From Achromobacter mucicolens (lineage in GTDB: Bacteria > Pseudomonadota > Gammaproteobacteria > Burkholderiales > Burkholderiaceae_B): 64,000 nucleotides of DNA. Both the position numbers and the translations under genes were made by a program. Shown here one piece after another: positions 9,579-21,799 of the stretch (position 1 is the first letter of the stretch; every line of letters begins with the position of its first letter). Under the pieces are notes generated by a model. It was not told the DNA's origin, did no database searches, and was given only the letters and a program-made list of their open reading frames with translations. The stretch lies in assembly GCF_902859725.1 (NCBI RefSeq), contig NZ_CADIJP010000008.1:62001-126000 (forward strand). The letters run 5' to 3'.

Positions 9579-10195
9579 CCCAGCATCTCCTCGAGTTGAG
9601 CGATGGCCGGCTTGGTGATCAGCACTTTCTTGTAGTGGACCAGCGACAACGGATCGGCATAACGGGGCTCGACAACGGCAACGTGCGGCAGGTTGCGGGT
9701 GGCGAGGTAAACATTTTCATCGACGCTGTCGGTGATGATCAGGACCGAGTCCAGACCCAGGCTCTTCAGCTTTGCAGCGGCTGCCTTGGTCTTGGGCGAT
9801 TCCAGATCAAACGATTCGACGACGGCGATGCGGTCTTCGCGAGCGAGCTGCGACAGGATCGAACGGATCCCGGCGCGGTACATCTTCTTGTTGACCTTCT
9901 GGCTGAAGTTCTCTTCGGGCGAGTTCGGGAAAGTCCGACCACCGCCACGCCACAGCGGCGACGAAGTCATACCGGCGCGAGCGCGGCCGGTACCCTTTTG
10001 ACGCCAGGGCTTCTTGGTGGAGTGCTTGACTTCCGTACGGTCCTTCTGAGCACGATTGCCGGAGCGCGCGTTGGCTTGAAAAGCCACGACGATCTGGTGA
10101 ATCAGCGCTTCGTTGAAGTCACGGCCGAAGATCGTGTCGGGCGCGCTGAACGTAGCAGCGGCCTGACCTTGGTCGTTCAGGAGCTTGAGATCCAT
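9575..10195 (-). CDS. rplD: 50S ribosomal protein L4
   Basis: A 206-residue protein. It has the tunnel-loop segment ([19 protein letters not shown], about residues 57-75, then SSPLWRGGG) and the C-terminal globular domain. In gammaproteobacteria L4 represses its own operon by binding the mRNA leader. Whether the leader ahead of rplC here is used the same way is unknown. Confidence 0.97.
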   Translation of the reverse strand: MDLKLLNDQGQAAATFSAPDTIFGRDFNEALIHQIVVAFQANARSGNRAQKDRTEVKHSTKKPWRQKGTGRARAGMTSSPLWRGGGRTFPNSPEENFSQKVNKKMYRAGIRSILSQLAREDRIAVVESFDLESPKTKAAAAKLKSLGLDSVLIITDSVDENVYLATRNLPHVAVVEPRYADPLSLVHYKKVLITKPAIAQLEEMLG

Positions 10196-10199
10196 TTAC

Positions 10200-10889
10200 T
10201 TACGCTCCCTTCTTGGCCGGGGCCTTGATGGCCGGGCGCACAACGATGTCGGCGCCAGCGTGGCCGGGGACAGCGCCCTTGACCAGCAGCAGGCCGCGCT
10301 CAACGTCAACGCGAACGACGTCGAGGTTTTGAACGGTGCGGGTGACGTCACCCAGGTGACCAGCCATGCGCTTACCCGGGAAAATACGACCCGGATCCTG
10401 AGCTTGACCAATCGAGCCGGGAACGCGGTGCGAACGGGAGTTACCGTGCGACGCGCGCTGCGAACCGAAGTTGTGACGCTTGATGGTACCGGCAAAGCCC
10501 TTACCAATGGTCGTGCCCGTGACGTCGACCTGTTGGCCGGCTTCGAACACGGATTCCACGGCGATCACGGAACCGGCCGAAAATTCAGCGGCGCGAGCGG
10601 GATCAAGGCGGAATTCTTTGAGGATGCTACCGGCTTCAGCGCCGGCTTTGGCGTAGTGGCCCGTTTGCGGCTGAGCCACACGCGAGGCACGACGAGTGCC
10701 ATAAGCCACCTGGATAGCGGCGTAGCCGTCGGTTTCCAGCGACTTAACTTGGGTCACGCGGTTGTTGGACACGTCCAGCACGGTCACCGGGATGGATTCA
10801 CCTTCCTCGGTAAAAATGCGGGTCATGCCGACCTTGCGACCCACCAGCCCCAGCCGGTGAGCGGCGGGCGTGGGTGTCGAATTCGACAT
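10200..10889 (-). CDS. rplC: 50S ribosomal protein L3
   Basis: A 229-residue protein when started at the ATG at 10889, which has GGAG 6-9 bases upstream. A frame open to 10994 would add 35 residues with no family resemblance, so it is rejected. The family start region is [17 protein letters not shown] and the loop approaching the peptidyl-transferase centre reads [21 protein letters not shown]. It is the first gene of the lower S10 operon here. Confidence 0.96.
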   Translation of the reverse strand: MSNSTPTPAAHRLGLVGRKVGMTRIFTEEGESIPVTVLDVSNNRVTQVKSLETDGYAAIQVAYGTRRASRVAQPQTGHYAKAGAEAGSILKEFRLDPARAAEFSAGSVIAVESVFEAGQQVDVTGTTIGKGFAGTIKRHNFGSQRASHGNSRSHRVPGSIGQAQDPGRIFPGKRMAGHLGDVTRTVQNLDVVRVDVERGLLLVKGAVPGHAGADIVVRPAIKAPAKKGA

Positions 10890-11029
10890 CGTTTTCTCCA
10901 TTCCCGACTGCGATTGGTCGGGGCTAATCAGGCAAAAGGTAACGGCCTTTGCCCTACGACTATGTTCAACCTGGACTTGGCGCGCCGACCTCAAACTGCA
11001 GGGCGGTTTTCGCTTTATCCATAGTTAGA

Positions 11030-11048
11030 CTTGCCACAAAATGGCAAG
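11030..11048 (-). promoter_or_regulatory. Hairpin at the predicted 5' end of the rplC leader
   Basis: The perfect 7-bp stem CTTGCCA/TGGCAAG with a 5-base loop lies immediately downstream of the predicted -10 box, so it would form the very start of a roughly 160-nt untranslated leader ahead of rplC. It could stabilise the message or take part in autoregulation by an encoded ribosomal protein. No binding evidence can be read from sequence alone. Confidence 0.4.
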
Positions 11049-11054
11049 CTTCGC

Positions 11055-11084
11055 ATATTAGCATGTTTTTTCTAAGCGGCACAA
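11055..11084 (-). promoter_or_regulatory. Candidate promoter for rplC-rpsQ
   Basis: Read on the minus strand this is TTGTGC, 18 bases, then TAATAT preceded by TGC, which gives an extended -10 element. The -35 match is weak. It lies between the rpsJ terminator and rplC, where a new promoter is expected. Confidence 0.5.
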
Positions 11085-11240
11085 GCACTTAGCGGATTCA
11101 AGGCATGCGGCGGTGGGCATTTTTGCCACGGTTTGCGCGCCCGGTTCTGCGGCCAGATACGCGCATGGCCCGGCGGCGCACATTGCACGAGAGTGAGTGC
11201 CTGCTCACCTCTGCCACTGCCACTGCCACTGCAGCCGCAA

Positions 11241-11280
11241 AACAAAATGGCCGCAATCCCGAGGGAGTGCGGCCATTCTT
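11241..11280 (-). terminator. Rho-independent terminator after rpsJ
   Basis: The stem AATGGCCGCA (11246-11255) pairs with TGCGGCCATT (11268-11277). On the minus strand it is followed by a T-rich tail (TTTTGTTTT). It separates the str-rpsJ transcript from rplC. The rest of the 10890-11318 gap holds the rplC promoter and a short CTGCCA repeat near 11211-11232. Confidence 0.75.
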
Positions 11281-11318
11281 GACGAACCTGCCGGCGAAGG
11301 TAGCAGGCTCGGAGCGTC

Positions 11319-11630
11319 TTACTGCAACGCGATTTCGACGTCGACGCCGGCCGGCAGGTCCAGACGCATCAGGGCGTCAACGGTCTTGTCGGTGGGATCA
11401 ACGATGTCCATCAGGCGCTGATGGGTACGGATTTCGAACTGGTCACGCGACGTCTTGTTGACGTGCGGCGAACGCAGGACGTCATAGCGACGGATACGCG
11501 TGGGCAGCGGCACCGGACCGCGGACGACAGCGCCCGTGCGCTTGGCGGTGTCGACGATTTCGGCGGCCGATTGATCGATCAGCTTGTAATCGAAGGCTTT
11601 CAAGCGGATGCGGATCTTTTGGTTTTTCAT
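11319..11630 (-). CDS. rpsJ: 30S ribosomal protein S10
   Basis: A 103-residue protein, also the NusB partner in antitermination. It begins [22 protein letters not shown] and includes [10 protein letters not shown] and the [20 protein letters not shown] segment. Here it is grouped with the str genes (74 bases after tuf) and is cut off from rplC by a terminator, unlike the E. coli S10 operon where it is the leading gene. Confidence 0.97.
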   Translation of the reverse strand: MKNQKIRIRLKAFDYKLIDQSAAEIVDTAKRTGAVVRGPVPLPTRIRRYDVLRSPHVNKTSRDQFEIRTHQRLMDIVDPTDKTVDALMRLDLPAGVDVEIALQ

Positions 11631-11652
11631 GGCGTTTCCTAAAGAACGAGAT

Positions 11653-11676
11653 GCGAGGGCGGGATCACGCCCTCGC
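11653..11676 (-). other. Hairpin between tuf and rpsJ
   Basis: A perfect 9-bp GC-rich stem (GCGAGGGCG with CGCCCTCGC) has a 6-base loop and no T-tract. It is more likely a message-stability or processing structure than a terminator. Confidence 0.4.
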
Positions 11677-11704
11677 TGGTTGGGTGCTGCTTAGTAGATC
11701 CGAA

Positions 11705-12895
<1,191 letters not shown>

Positions 12896-12932
12896 GATCT
12901 CTATCCTTTGACTTTCAAGGAAACTTGATATC

Positions 12933-12964
12933 TGCCGGGGCCGTCCGGTTGGACGGACCCGGCA
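12933..12964 (-). other. Hairpin between fusA and tuf
   Basis: TGCCGGG/CCCGGCA and CCGTCC/GGACGG form a near-continuous 13-bp GC-rich stem. No T-tract follows on the minus strand, so it is better read as an RNA processing or stability element at the fusA-tuf junction than a terminator. Confidence 0.4.
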
Positions 12965-12972
12965 AGGGTTAT

Positions 12973-15075
<2,103 letters not shown>

Positions 15076-15093
15076 GGTGGATTAATCCTTAAA

Positions 15094-15564
15094 TTACCAG
15101 CGGAAATGGCTGAAGGCCTTGTTGGCCTCTGCCATCTTGTGCGTGTCTTCGCGCTTCTTCATCGCGGCGCCACGACCTTCGGAGGCGTCGATCAGTTCGC
15201 CAGCAAGACGCAGATCCATCGACTTCTCGCCACGCTTCTTGGCGGCTTCACGGAGCCAACGCATAGCCAGGGCCAGGCGGCGCACGGGGCGCACTTCAAC
15301 CGGCACTTGGTAGTTGGCACCGCCAACGCGGCGGCTCTTCACTTCGACGATCGGCTTGATGTTGTTGATCGCCAGGCTGAACACCTCGATCGGCTCTTTG
15401 CCGGTCTTGGTGGCGACTTGCTCGAGGGCGCCGTAAACGATGCGCTCGGCGACGGCCTTCTTGCCGTCCAGCATGACGACGTTCATGAACTTGGCGAGCT
15501 CGACGCTGCCGAACTTGGGATCGGGCAGAATCTCGCGCTTGGGTACTTCGCGACGACGGGGCAT
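15094..15564 (-). CDS. rpsG: 30S ribosomal protein S7
   Basis: A 156-residue protein that nucleates the 30S head. It starts [17 protein letters not shown] and contains the conserved [28 protein letters not shown] and [12 protein letters not shown] segments. In E. coli S7 represses str-operon translation. The rpsL-rpsG gap here is 166 bases, room for such a regulatory site, but I could not confirm one. Confidence 0.97.
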   Translation of the reverse strand: MPRRREVPKREILPDPKFGSVELAKFMNVVMLDGKKAVAERIVYGALEQVATKTGKEPIEVFSLAINNIKPIVEVKSRRVGGANYQVPVEVRPVRRLALAMRWLREAAKKRGEKSMDLRLAGELIDASEGRGAAMKKREDTHKMAEANKAFSHFRW

Positions 15565-15730
15565 TGTTGCTTCCTTGTGTCTGTTCAGTTGAACCGTGTT
15601 TCATTACACGGCCATGGCCGCCCATTGGGACGACCCCTTACGTGCCGCGCACCTTCCCATCATCTGGATGGCGCGGTCGCACTTCCCGGGTGACGGACTT
15701 CCGTCACGTGGGGGTACTGCTGACTTGTAA

Positions 15731-16108
15731 TTAAGCCTTCTTCGGGCGCTTGGCGCCGTACTTCGAGCGGGCTTGCTTACGGTCCTTGACGCCTTGCAGG
15801 TCAAGGGAACCGCGCACGATGTGATAACGCACACCGGGCAAGTCCTTCACACGGCCGCCACGCACCAGAACCACCGAGTGCTCTTGCAGGTTGTGGCCTT
15901 CACCGCCGATGTACGAAATGACTTCGTAACCGTTGGTCAGACGCACTTTGGCAACCTTACGCAGAGCGGAGTTCGGCTTCTTGGGGGTGGTGGTGTACAC
16001 GCGGGTGCACACGCCGCGGCGTTGCGGGCAGTTTTCGAGCGCGGGGCTCTTGCTTTTGATGATGCTGACTTCGCGCGGCTTGCGCACGAGTTGGCTAATG
16101 GTAGGCAT
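15731..16108 (-). CDS. rpsL: 30S ribosomal protein S12
   Basis: A 125-residue decoding-centre protein and first gene of the str operon. Segments [15 protein letters not shown] and [13 protein letters not shown] are intact. Lysines 43 and 88, whose replacement gives streptomycin resistance in many bacteria, are both the sensitive-type Lys. Confidence 0.98.
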
Positions 16109-16403
16109 GACCTTTGAAATCCCTTTTACGTACCACTGGTAAGTACTTACGTACTCGTCTCCTGGAGCGGGTGAGCTTTCGGAGAAGGCAGTTCGCGCAA
16201 AACCGCCTCAAACGTTCAAATACGTAAAAGAGCGGGCTTGCCAACAAACCATGACAAACGCACAAAATCGGGGGCAGCCAGAAAAACAGTTACTACTAGC
16301 TGGACCAAAGGACAAAAGGCTCGTGACGCACCTTCGACTATGACCCTGAACTGTCTGCCTAAACGTGCTGATTTTGCGCGCGAAATAAAGCAGTAAGCCC
16401 TTT

Positions 16404-16433
16404 AGCATAACTGAGATGAAGGGCTGCTGTCAA
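16404..16433 (-). promoter_or_regulatory. rpsL: Sigma-70-type promoter of the str operon
   Basis: On the minus strand a perfect TTGACA (16428-16433) is followed, after 17 or 18 bases, by TTATGC or TATGCT as the -10 element. The position gives an untranslated leader of about 290 nt before rpsL. Confidence 0.65.
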
Positions 16434-16520
16434 AGTTTTTTGTAAGTGTCGCCAAGCCGCGCGTTGCCGGCAAAAACCGGGCTGTTGGCTGCGGCTGACG
16501 AAAAATGGGGCCATGTAAGG

Positions 16521-16546
16521 GACAAACCCGGCGGACAAACCCGGCG
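16521..16546. repeat. Tandem 13-bp direct repeat
   Basis: GACAAACCCGGCG occurs twice head to tail with no spacer, between the end of the regulator gene at 16657 and the str promoter. Its role is unknown. Confidence 0.7.
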
Positions 16547-16656
16547 AGCAGACCCAGCGGCCATCCGCGGTGCTTGATACCGCAGTGCTCGCGGCGCGGC
16601 CTGCGAGCAATCCCTGCCCCACGTTCTGGATTGGAGGAGTGTACCCCCTTGCGCGC

Positions 16657-17358
16657 TCAGCGATCAGTAAATAGATAGCCGCTGCCGTAGACGGTGCGGA
16701 TCGGCAACACCACGCCTGCGTGCTCAGCCTTGCGCCGCAATCGGCTGACGATGACGTCGATGCTGCGTGCGCTGCTGGCGCGCGCTCCGCCCCCTTCCGC
16801 CTGCAACTCACTGCCCAGCACGTCGCGGCCCACGGCCTTGCCGGCCACGTTCAGCAACGCCCGCACGATAAGACGTTCGTTGGCAGACAGGGATAGCGTC
16901 ACGCCAGTCGGCGCCACTAGCGTCCAACCCTGGTCGCGCAGCTCCCATCGCCCGCTGCCCGTCTCGTGCGCGTCGGCCGGCTCAGCGGTGGCGGGCAGCC
17001 GGCGCGCAAGGGCGAGAAGGATGCAGACGAGTTCGCGTGGATCCTGGGGGTCTGGCAGACACGCATCGGCGCCGCTCTGAAGACAGCGCAGGCGGTTATC
17101 CACGGACATGTTCTTGCCGACGACCACAATGCCTAGCGGCGCGGAGCCGTGCAGGCGGGCGACAAGGGCGTAGCCGATTTCACCGGATGCGCCGATGTCC
17201 AGGACCACGGCGTCAAAGTGCCCGCCGCTGAGCAGGCCGAACAATTCCAGCGTAGTGGAGCAGCCGCGGGCCGAGATGCCGGCCTGCAGCAGCGTGGATA
17301 CGGACGAACCCCGTACGGCTTCGTCCGGAGACATCACAAGTATGCGCAATTGATTCAT
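16657..17358 (-). CDS. OmpR-type response regulator with degenerate receiver
   Basis: A 233-residue protein if started at MNQLRILV (17358). In-frame starts further upstream, for example at 17418, cannot be excluded. The N-terminal half is receiver-like with Asp54 in VVLDIGASG, but the conserved Lys-Pro near the end of the domain is replaced by LPDPQDP and the Thr/Ser switch position reads VVVGKN, so phosphorylation-driven switching is doubtful. The C-terminal half is a winged-helix OmpR/PhoB DNA-binding domain ending VYGSGYLF. It is divergent from a canonical regulator gene starting 260 bases away and probably works within the same signalling island. Confidence 0.82.
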   Translation of the reverse strand: MNQLRILVMSPDEAVRGSSVSTLLQAGISARGCSTTLELFGLLSGGHFDAVVLDIGASGEIGYALVARLHGSAPLGIVVVGKNMSVDNRLRCLQSGADACLPDPQDPRELVCILLALARRLPATAEPADAHETGSGRWELRDQGWTLVAPTGVTLSLSANERLIVRALLNVAGKAVGRDVLGSELQAEGGGARASSARSIDVIVSRLRRKAEHAGVVLPIRTVYGSGYLFTDR

Positions 17359-17618
17359 ATCTGTCCCGATCTGCGTTCCCTCCCCTTGCACCGCCTGCTG
17401 TGTCGCGGCTGGTGACATCGTTGGAACAGTGTGGCGCTCGCGAACGCAACAACTCCAGTCAAGATTCGTCAACTTTGCAATGTTTGACAGTTCTTGCCAT
17501 AACGTAGCCGCGGAAGGGTTTTCCCGAGTTATCATTCGTTTACATAAATCCGTCCCCTTCGTTTTGCTAGGTCGCCACACGCGCGCCTGCGCAGCCAACT
17601 TTCGCGAGAACTCGTCTA
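17359..17618. promoter_or_regulatory. Divergent promoter region between two response regulators
   Basis: These 260 bases drive a regulator gene on each strand. A TTGACA hexamer occurs at 17484-17489 on the plus strand but has no well-placed -10 partner, and an AT-rich block (TTATCATTCGTTTACATAAAT) follows at 17529-17549. I cannot assign an exact start. Confidence 0.4.
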
Positions 17619-18335
17619 ATGAAAATCGCGTCGCTGGAAGACGACCTGGATCAGGCTCGGCGCATCCAGCAGGTTCTGACCGCCGCCGGCTATGCTTGCA
17701 CCAGTTATCACCAGAGCCGCGATCTGCTCGCGGCTTTGCGTACCGAAGCGTTCGACCTGGTGCTGCTGGACTGGCACCTGCCCGATATCGACGGCGACGA
17801 CGTGGTCCGCTGGTTGCGCACCCATATCGGCGCGCGCATCCCTGTGATTTTCCTGACCAACCGATCGGCCGAAGATGACCTGGTCGAGGGTCTGCGCGCG
17901 GGCGCGGACGACTACATCGTCAAGCCGATGCGTCCCCTTGAACTGCTGGCCCGGGTCGCGGCGCTGCTGCGCCGAAGCCAGATCGCCGAGCCCGTGGACC
18001 AGACCATCGAAGTCGCGCGATACCGTGTCGATCCCGCCGCACGCGTCATTACGCTGGACGACGTGGCCATTACGCTGGCGCCGAAGGAATTCGAACTGGC
18101 GCTGCTGTTCTTTCGCAACATTGGGCGGCTGATGTCGCGCGATGTGCTGGCCGAGTGCGTCTGGAACCGAGAAATCCCCGCCACCTCGCGCACGCTGGAC
18201 ACCCACCTGTCGAACATCCGGCAAAAGCTCCAGCTTCGTCCGCAGCACGGTGTGCGGCTGACCTCCTCTTATGCACTTGGCTACCGGCTTGAACTGGTCA
18301 GCCCGACCGACGACGGCCAGAACCTTTCGCTATAG
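17619..18335 (+). CDS. OmpR/PhoB-family response regulator
   Basis: A 238-residue two-component regulator. The receiver has the acidic pair in LEDDLDQ, phospho-acceptor Asp51 in LVLLDWHLPDIDG, a Thr in FLTN and the Lys in YIVKPM, so it is fully canonical. The C-terminal winged helix runs from about residue 130 with FELALLFFRN and SNIRQKL and ends with SYALGYRLE. It begins an operon with the FecR/LysM gene and the CHASE2 kinase gene; the kinase is its likely partner. Confidence 0.93.
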   Translation: MKIASLEDDLDQARRIQQVLTAAGYACTSYHQSRDLLAALRTEAFDLVLLDWHLPDIDGDDVVRWLRTHIGARIPVIFLTNRSAEDDLVEGLRAGADDYIVKPMRPLELLARVAALLRRSQIAEPVDQTIEVARYRVDPAARVITLDDVAITLAPKEFELALLFFRNIGRLMSRDVLAECVWNREIPATSRTLDTHLSNIRQKLQLRPQHGVRLTSSYALGYRLELVSPTDDGQNLSL

Positions 18336-18369
18336 CTGCGTTGCCCGACTCCCTGGAGAATCGTTTGCC

Positions 18370-19476
18370 ATGAGCCGCTTCCGCGCGCTTTGTTTGCTTG
18401 TCCTGGTTTCCTGCATCACGCTCGCCGCCCCCGCGCGCAGCCAGCCGGCGGGCGCATTGGGCGACGACTTCATCCACCGGGTCCGTCCCGGCGATACGTT
18501 GATTGATTTGGCCTCGCGGTACACGCACAGCCCGACCAACTGGAACCGGCTGCAGACGCTGAACAAGATCGTCACGCCCGAAACGCTGCCCATCGGGTTG
18601 GAGCTGCATATCCCGCTGGCCATGATTCCAGTGCGCGACGCGCAGGCGCAGGTGGTGCACGTGAGTGGCCGCGCAGTCCTGAATGGCAAGCCCGTGCAGC
18701 CCGGCACGCCTGTGACCGAAGGCAGCACGCTGGAGACCGCCCCCGACGGCTTCGTCACGCTGCAACTTGCCGACGGATCCCGCCTCACGCTGCCGTCCAG
18801 CGGCGCCGTGGACCTTACGCGCTTGCGGCAGTTCGAGGGCACCGCGCTGACGGATTCGGTGATCAACGTGCGCCGCGGCAGCGTGGAATCCAGCGTCGCG
18901 CCCGCGGGTCAGGGCGTAGGCCGTTTCGAGATCCGCACGCCGGTTGCAGTGACGGGTGTGCGCGGAACGCGCTTTCGCGTGCAGCGCAGCGCGCAGGGCG
19001 TGCATAGCGAAGTTTTGCAAGGCAGTGTGCGCCTGCAGGCGCATGCGCCCGGCGACGCGCCCGCCAAACCGGTTGCGGTGGCGCAAGGGTTCGGCGCCGC
19101 GGTGGGCGCCGACGGCGCCATGTCGGGCGTACGTCCGCTGCTGGCTGCGCCGCAATTGGGCGAGCCGGTTCGCGCAGGCGGCACGTGGTCGATCCCCTTC
19201 GCCCCCGTCGAAGGCGCGCAAAGCTATCTGGTGCGCGTCTCGCGCGACGCCGAAGGCCTGCTGCCCGTTTCTTCCGCCAGCTTTCCGACCCCCGACATCC
19301 GCTTTTCCGCCCCCGGCCCCGGCACGTTCTACGTGTCGGTGCGCGCCGTCGATGCCATCGGCCTTCACGGAACGGATTCGGTCCAGTCGTTCGAGGGCGC
19401 GAACATGCTGATGACGTCGTACGGGCTGGGCGTGGCCAGCGGCTCCGGCGGCCTTGTGACGCTGACCGCGTACTAA
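18370..19476 (+). CDS. Exported LysM-FecR domain protein
   Basis: A 368-residue protein with a signal peptide (MSRFRALCLL to about PARSQ). A LysM domain follows at about residues 35-80 (HRVRPGDTLIDLASRYTH, ending LHIPL), which would bind peptidoglycan glycans. A FecR domain follows at about residues 95-225 (PDGFVTLQLADGSRLTLPS, then TPVAVTGVRGTRFRV). The C-terminal part looks like a fibronectin-III-type beta-sandwich. It lies 34 bases after the response regulator gene and 10 bases before the kinase gene. The family arrangement suggests a periplasmic sensing accessory for the CHASE2 kinase; this is inference. The ATG at 18370 is chosen because the signal peptide starts there. Confidence 0.88.
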   Translation: MSRFRALCLLVLVSCITLAAPARSQPAGALGDDFIHRVRPGDTLIDLASRYTHSPTNWNRLQTLNKIVTPETLPIGLELHIPLAMIPVRDAQAQVVHVSGRAVLNGKPVQPGTPVTEGSTLETAPDGFVTLQLADGSRLTLPSSGAVDLTRLRQFEGTALTDSVINVRRGSVESSVAPAGQGVGRFEIRTPVAVTGVRGTRFRVQRSAQGVHSEVLQGSVRLQAHAPGDAPAKPVAVAQGFGAAVGADGAMSGVRPLLAAPQLGEPVRAGGTWSIPFAPVEGAQSYLVRVSRDAEGLLPVSSASFPTPDIRFSAPGPGTFYVSVRAVDAIGLHGTDSVQSFEGANMLMTSYGLGVASGSGGLVTLTAY

Positions 19477-19486
19477 GGCACCCGCC

Positions 19487-21790
19487 ATGCCCGACGCCGC
19501 CGACTCGCTCGACCGGTCCTGGCGGTCCGGCCTGTGGCTGACATTGGCGCTGGCAGCGTTGGCGGCGTTTCTTGGCGCGTTCAACGGCCTGGGCCGTCTG
19601 GACCAGGTCTTCTATGACCGCGCGGTCATGCTGACGGGCAGGCCCGCCGACCCGGATATCCTGATCGTGGCGATCGACGACGCCAGCATCGACGCGCTGG
19701 GCCGCTGGCCGTGGCGGCGCGCCATCCACGCCGCCCTGCTCGACCGGCTGACCGGCGCGCGCGCCGTGGGATTGGATCTCATCTTTGCCGAACCCGACAA
19801 GATCAATGCCGACGACGATGCAATCCTTGCAGACAGCATCCGTCGCAATGGGCATACCGTGCTGCCGGTGGTGCTGGACCGCCTGAAGAACCCGACGGCC
19901 ATCGGATTGCCCATTGCGGAACTGGCGCAAACGTCCGCTTCCACAGGCTTCATCAATGCGGTCATCGACTCGGATGGCGTCGTGCGCGAAGCCGCTCTCA
20001 CCGCGCAGTTTGCCGGAGATCGCCGCAACCACCTGGCCATCTCGATGCTGGAAGTTGGCGGCCAAGCCGACGAGGCGCAACGTCTGCTCAAGCGCGCCGA
20101 TGCCGACGGCCGCATCCTGATTCCGTATGCGGGTCCTCCAGGCCATGTGCGGACGGTGTCGTACCTTTCCGTGCTGCGCGGCGACTTGCGGCCGGAAGAT
20201 CTGCGCGGCAAGTATGTGCTCGTGGGTGCTTGGGCCACCGGCCTGGGCGACGATTACCCGACGCCGGTGTCGCACGACGCCAACGGCATATCGGGCGTGG
20301 AGATCGTCGCCAACGTCCTGCAGGCCGCGCGCGACGACATCGCATTCCAGCGGCCGCCGGCTGCGTGGAGCGCGCTGTTCGCGGCGTTGCCGGTGTTGCT
20401 GGCCTGCCTGGCCTTGTGGCGCCTGGCGCCCAAGAAGGCGCTGCTCGTCACCCTTGGGTTGCTTGCCGTGATCCCCGCGGCAGCGTGGCTGTTGCTGGCC
20501 CACGCCTATCTGTGGTTCGCGCCCACTGCGGCACTGGCGGGCGTGGCGCTGTGCTATCCGCTCTGGAGCTGGCGTAACCAGGAAGCCGCGCTGCGCTATA
20601 TGGACACGGAGTTGCAGCGTTTGCAGCGCGAGTACCCGCCGATCCTGAATGAAGCCCGCGTGCAGCTTGCCAATCCCAGCGCCTCGCTGGAGAGCCGGGT
20701 CGGCGAACTTCGGCGCGCACTGGCGCGGGTGCGCAACCTGCGGCGGTTCCTGGCTGACGGGCTCGACGGCATGCCCGATGCGACGCTGGTGTTCGACCAG
20801 GAAGGCCGCGTGCGATTTCGCAACCAGGCCGCCATCATGTTCTTCCAGCAACTGGGCATTCGTCCGCCGCGCATCGGCCGGCCGGCGGCGCATCTGCTTG
20901 AACACACCTTTGCCGACGACGCTGCGCGGGCGCGCGTGGCCGACGCGCTGAGCGGCCGTCCGCCAGCCGATTCGGCTTCCCCCTGGAGCGCCGACCTCGA
21001 AGTGCGCGACCGGGCAGGCCGCGACCTGATCCTGAAATGCGCCCCCATCCACACGGCCGAGGGCCAGTTCGCGGGCACGGTGGCCACGCTGACCGACATT
21101 TCCAATATCCGTCAGGCCGAGCGGCAGCGCGAAGAGACGTTGCGCTTCATCTCGCATGACATGCGCTCGCCGCAAAGCTCGATCCTCGCATTGGTGGAAC
21201 TGGCGCAGGAAGGCGGGCAACAGGAAGTTCCGCCCGACACGCTTTCGCGCATTGCGCTGCTGGCCAACCGCACGCTCATGCTGGTCGACGACTTCGTGCA
21301 TCTGACCCGCGCCGAATCGATGCCGATCAGCACCATCGAACTGGATCTGGGCGGGTTGCTGCAGGACGCCGTCGACGATCTCTGGCCGTCCGCCAACAAG
21401 CGCGGCATCGCATTGGAAGCCAGCACGCCGCTACCGGTCGCCTACACGCGCGGCGAGCAGACGCTGCTGATGCGCGCGCTGTGCAATCTGGTCGACAACG
21501 CCATCAAATACAGCGCGAGCGGCACGCGTGTCGATTGCAGCATCGATGAGCAACACGGCTTCTGGTGCGTGCGCATCAAGGACCAGGGCCAGGGCATCGC
21601 GGCGCAGGACGTGGCCCGGCTGTTCGAGCCCTTTGCCCGTGTCGGCGCCGACAATCGCGACGACGTTGGCGGGGCGGGGCTGGGACTGGCATTCGTGCAT
21701 ACCGTGGCCGGACGGCACGGCGGGCGAATCGAAGTGCAGAGCGAGCTCGGCGCAGGCTCCGAATTCATCCTGCACCTGCCAAAGGCGTAG
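19487..21790 (+). CDS. CHASE2-domain sensor histidine kinase
   Basis: A 767-residue membrane sensor. One transmembrane helix (about 15-32) leads into a periplasmic CHASE2 domain (about 40-290; DPDILIVAIDDASIDALGRWPW and GLDLIFAEPD are characteristic). Three transmembrane helices at about 295-360, a PAS-like domain (about 425-540), and a kinase core follow. The phospho-acceptor is His557 in FISHDMRSP. The ATPase has the N box CNLVDNAIKY, DQGQGI and GGAGLGLAF. All catalytic boxes are present. The ligand is unknown. The partner is very probably the response regulator two genes upstream. The stop is 9 bases from a convergent gene. Confidence 0.94.
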   Translation: MPDAADSLDRSWRSGLWLTLALAALAAFLGAFNGLGRLDQVFYDRAVMLTGRPADPDILIVAIDDASIDALGRWPWRRAIHAALLDRLTGARAVGLDLIFAEPDKINADDDAILADSIRRNGHTVLPVVLDRLKNPTAIGLPIAELAQTSASTGFINAVIDSDGVVREAALTAQFAGDRRNHLAISMLEVGGQADEAQRLLKRADADGRILIPYAGPPGHVRTVSYLSVLRGDLRPEDLRGKYVLVGAWATGLGDDYPTPVSHDANGISGVEIVANVLQAARDDIAFQRPPAAWSALFAALPVLLACLALWRLAPKKALLVTLGLLAVIPAAAWLLLAHAYLWFAPTAALAGVALCYPLWSWRNQEAALRYMDTELQRLQREYPPILNEARVQLANPSASLESRVGELRRALARVRNLRRFLADGLDGMPDATLVFDQEGRVRFRNQAAIMFFQQLGIRPPRIGRPAAHLLEHTFADDAARARVADALSGRPPADSASPWSADLEVRDRAGRDLILKCAPIHTAEGQFAGTVATLTDISNIRQAERQREETLRFISHDMRSPQSSILALVELAQEGGQQEVPPDTLSRIALLANRTLMLVDDFVHLTRAESMPISTIELDLGGLLQDAVDDLWPSANKRGIALEASTPLPVAYTRGEQTLLMRALCNLVDNAIKYSASGTRVDCSIDEQHGFWCVRIKDQGQGIAAQDVARLFEPFARVGADNRDDVGGAGLGLAFVHTVAGRHGGRIEVQSELGAGSEFILHLPKA

Positions 21791-21799
21791 GTCGCGATC

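Larger units (their letters stand above)
16109..16656. other. Gene-free stretch upstream of rpsL
   Basis: These 548 bases contain the str promoter (16404-16433), a predicted leader of about 290 nt to rpsL, an inverted sequence around GTACTTACGTAC near 16143-16154, and a 13-bp direct repeat GACAAACCCGGCG twice in tandem (16521-16546). I see no convincing gene. A 30-codon plus-strand frame from 16250 has no support. Confidence 0.6.

Noticed and set aside
16250-16345. A small plus-strand frame of about 30 codons upstream of rpsL
   Set aside because: No ribosome site or family match, and it is antisense to the rpsL leader.
18863-21301. An 812-codon minus-strand frame across the CHASE2 kinase gene
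   Set aside because: The plus strand has a full kinase with all catalytic boxes; the opposite frame has low-complexity Arg/Gly/His sequence.
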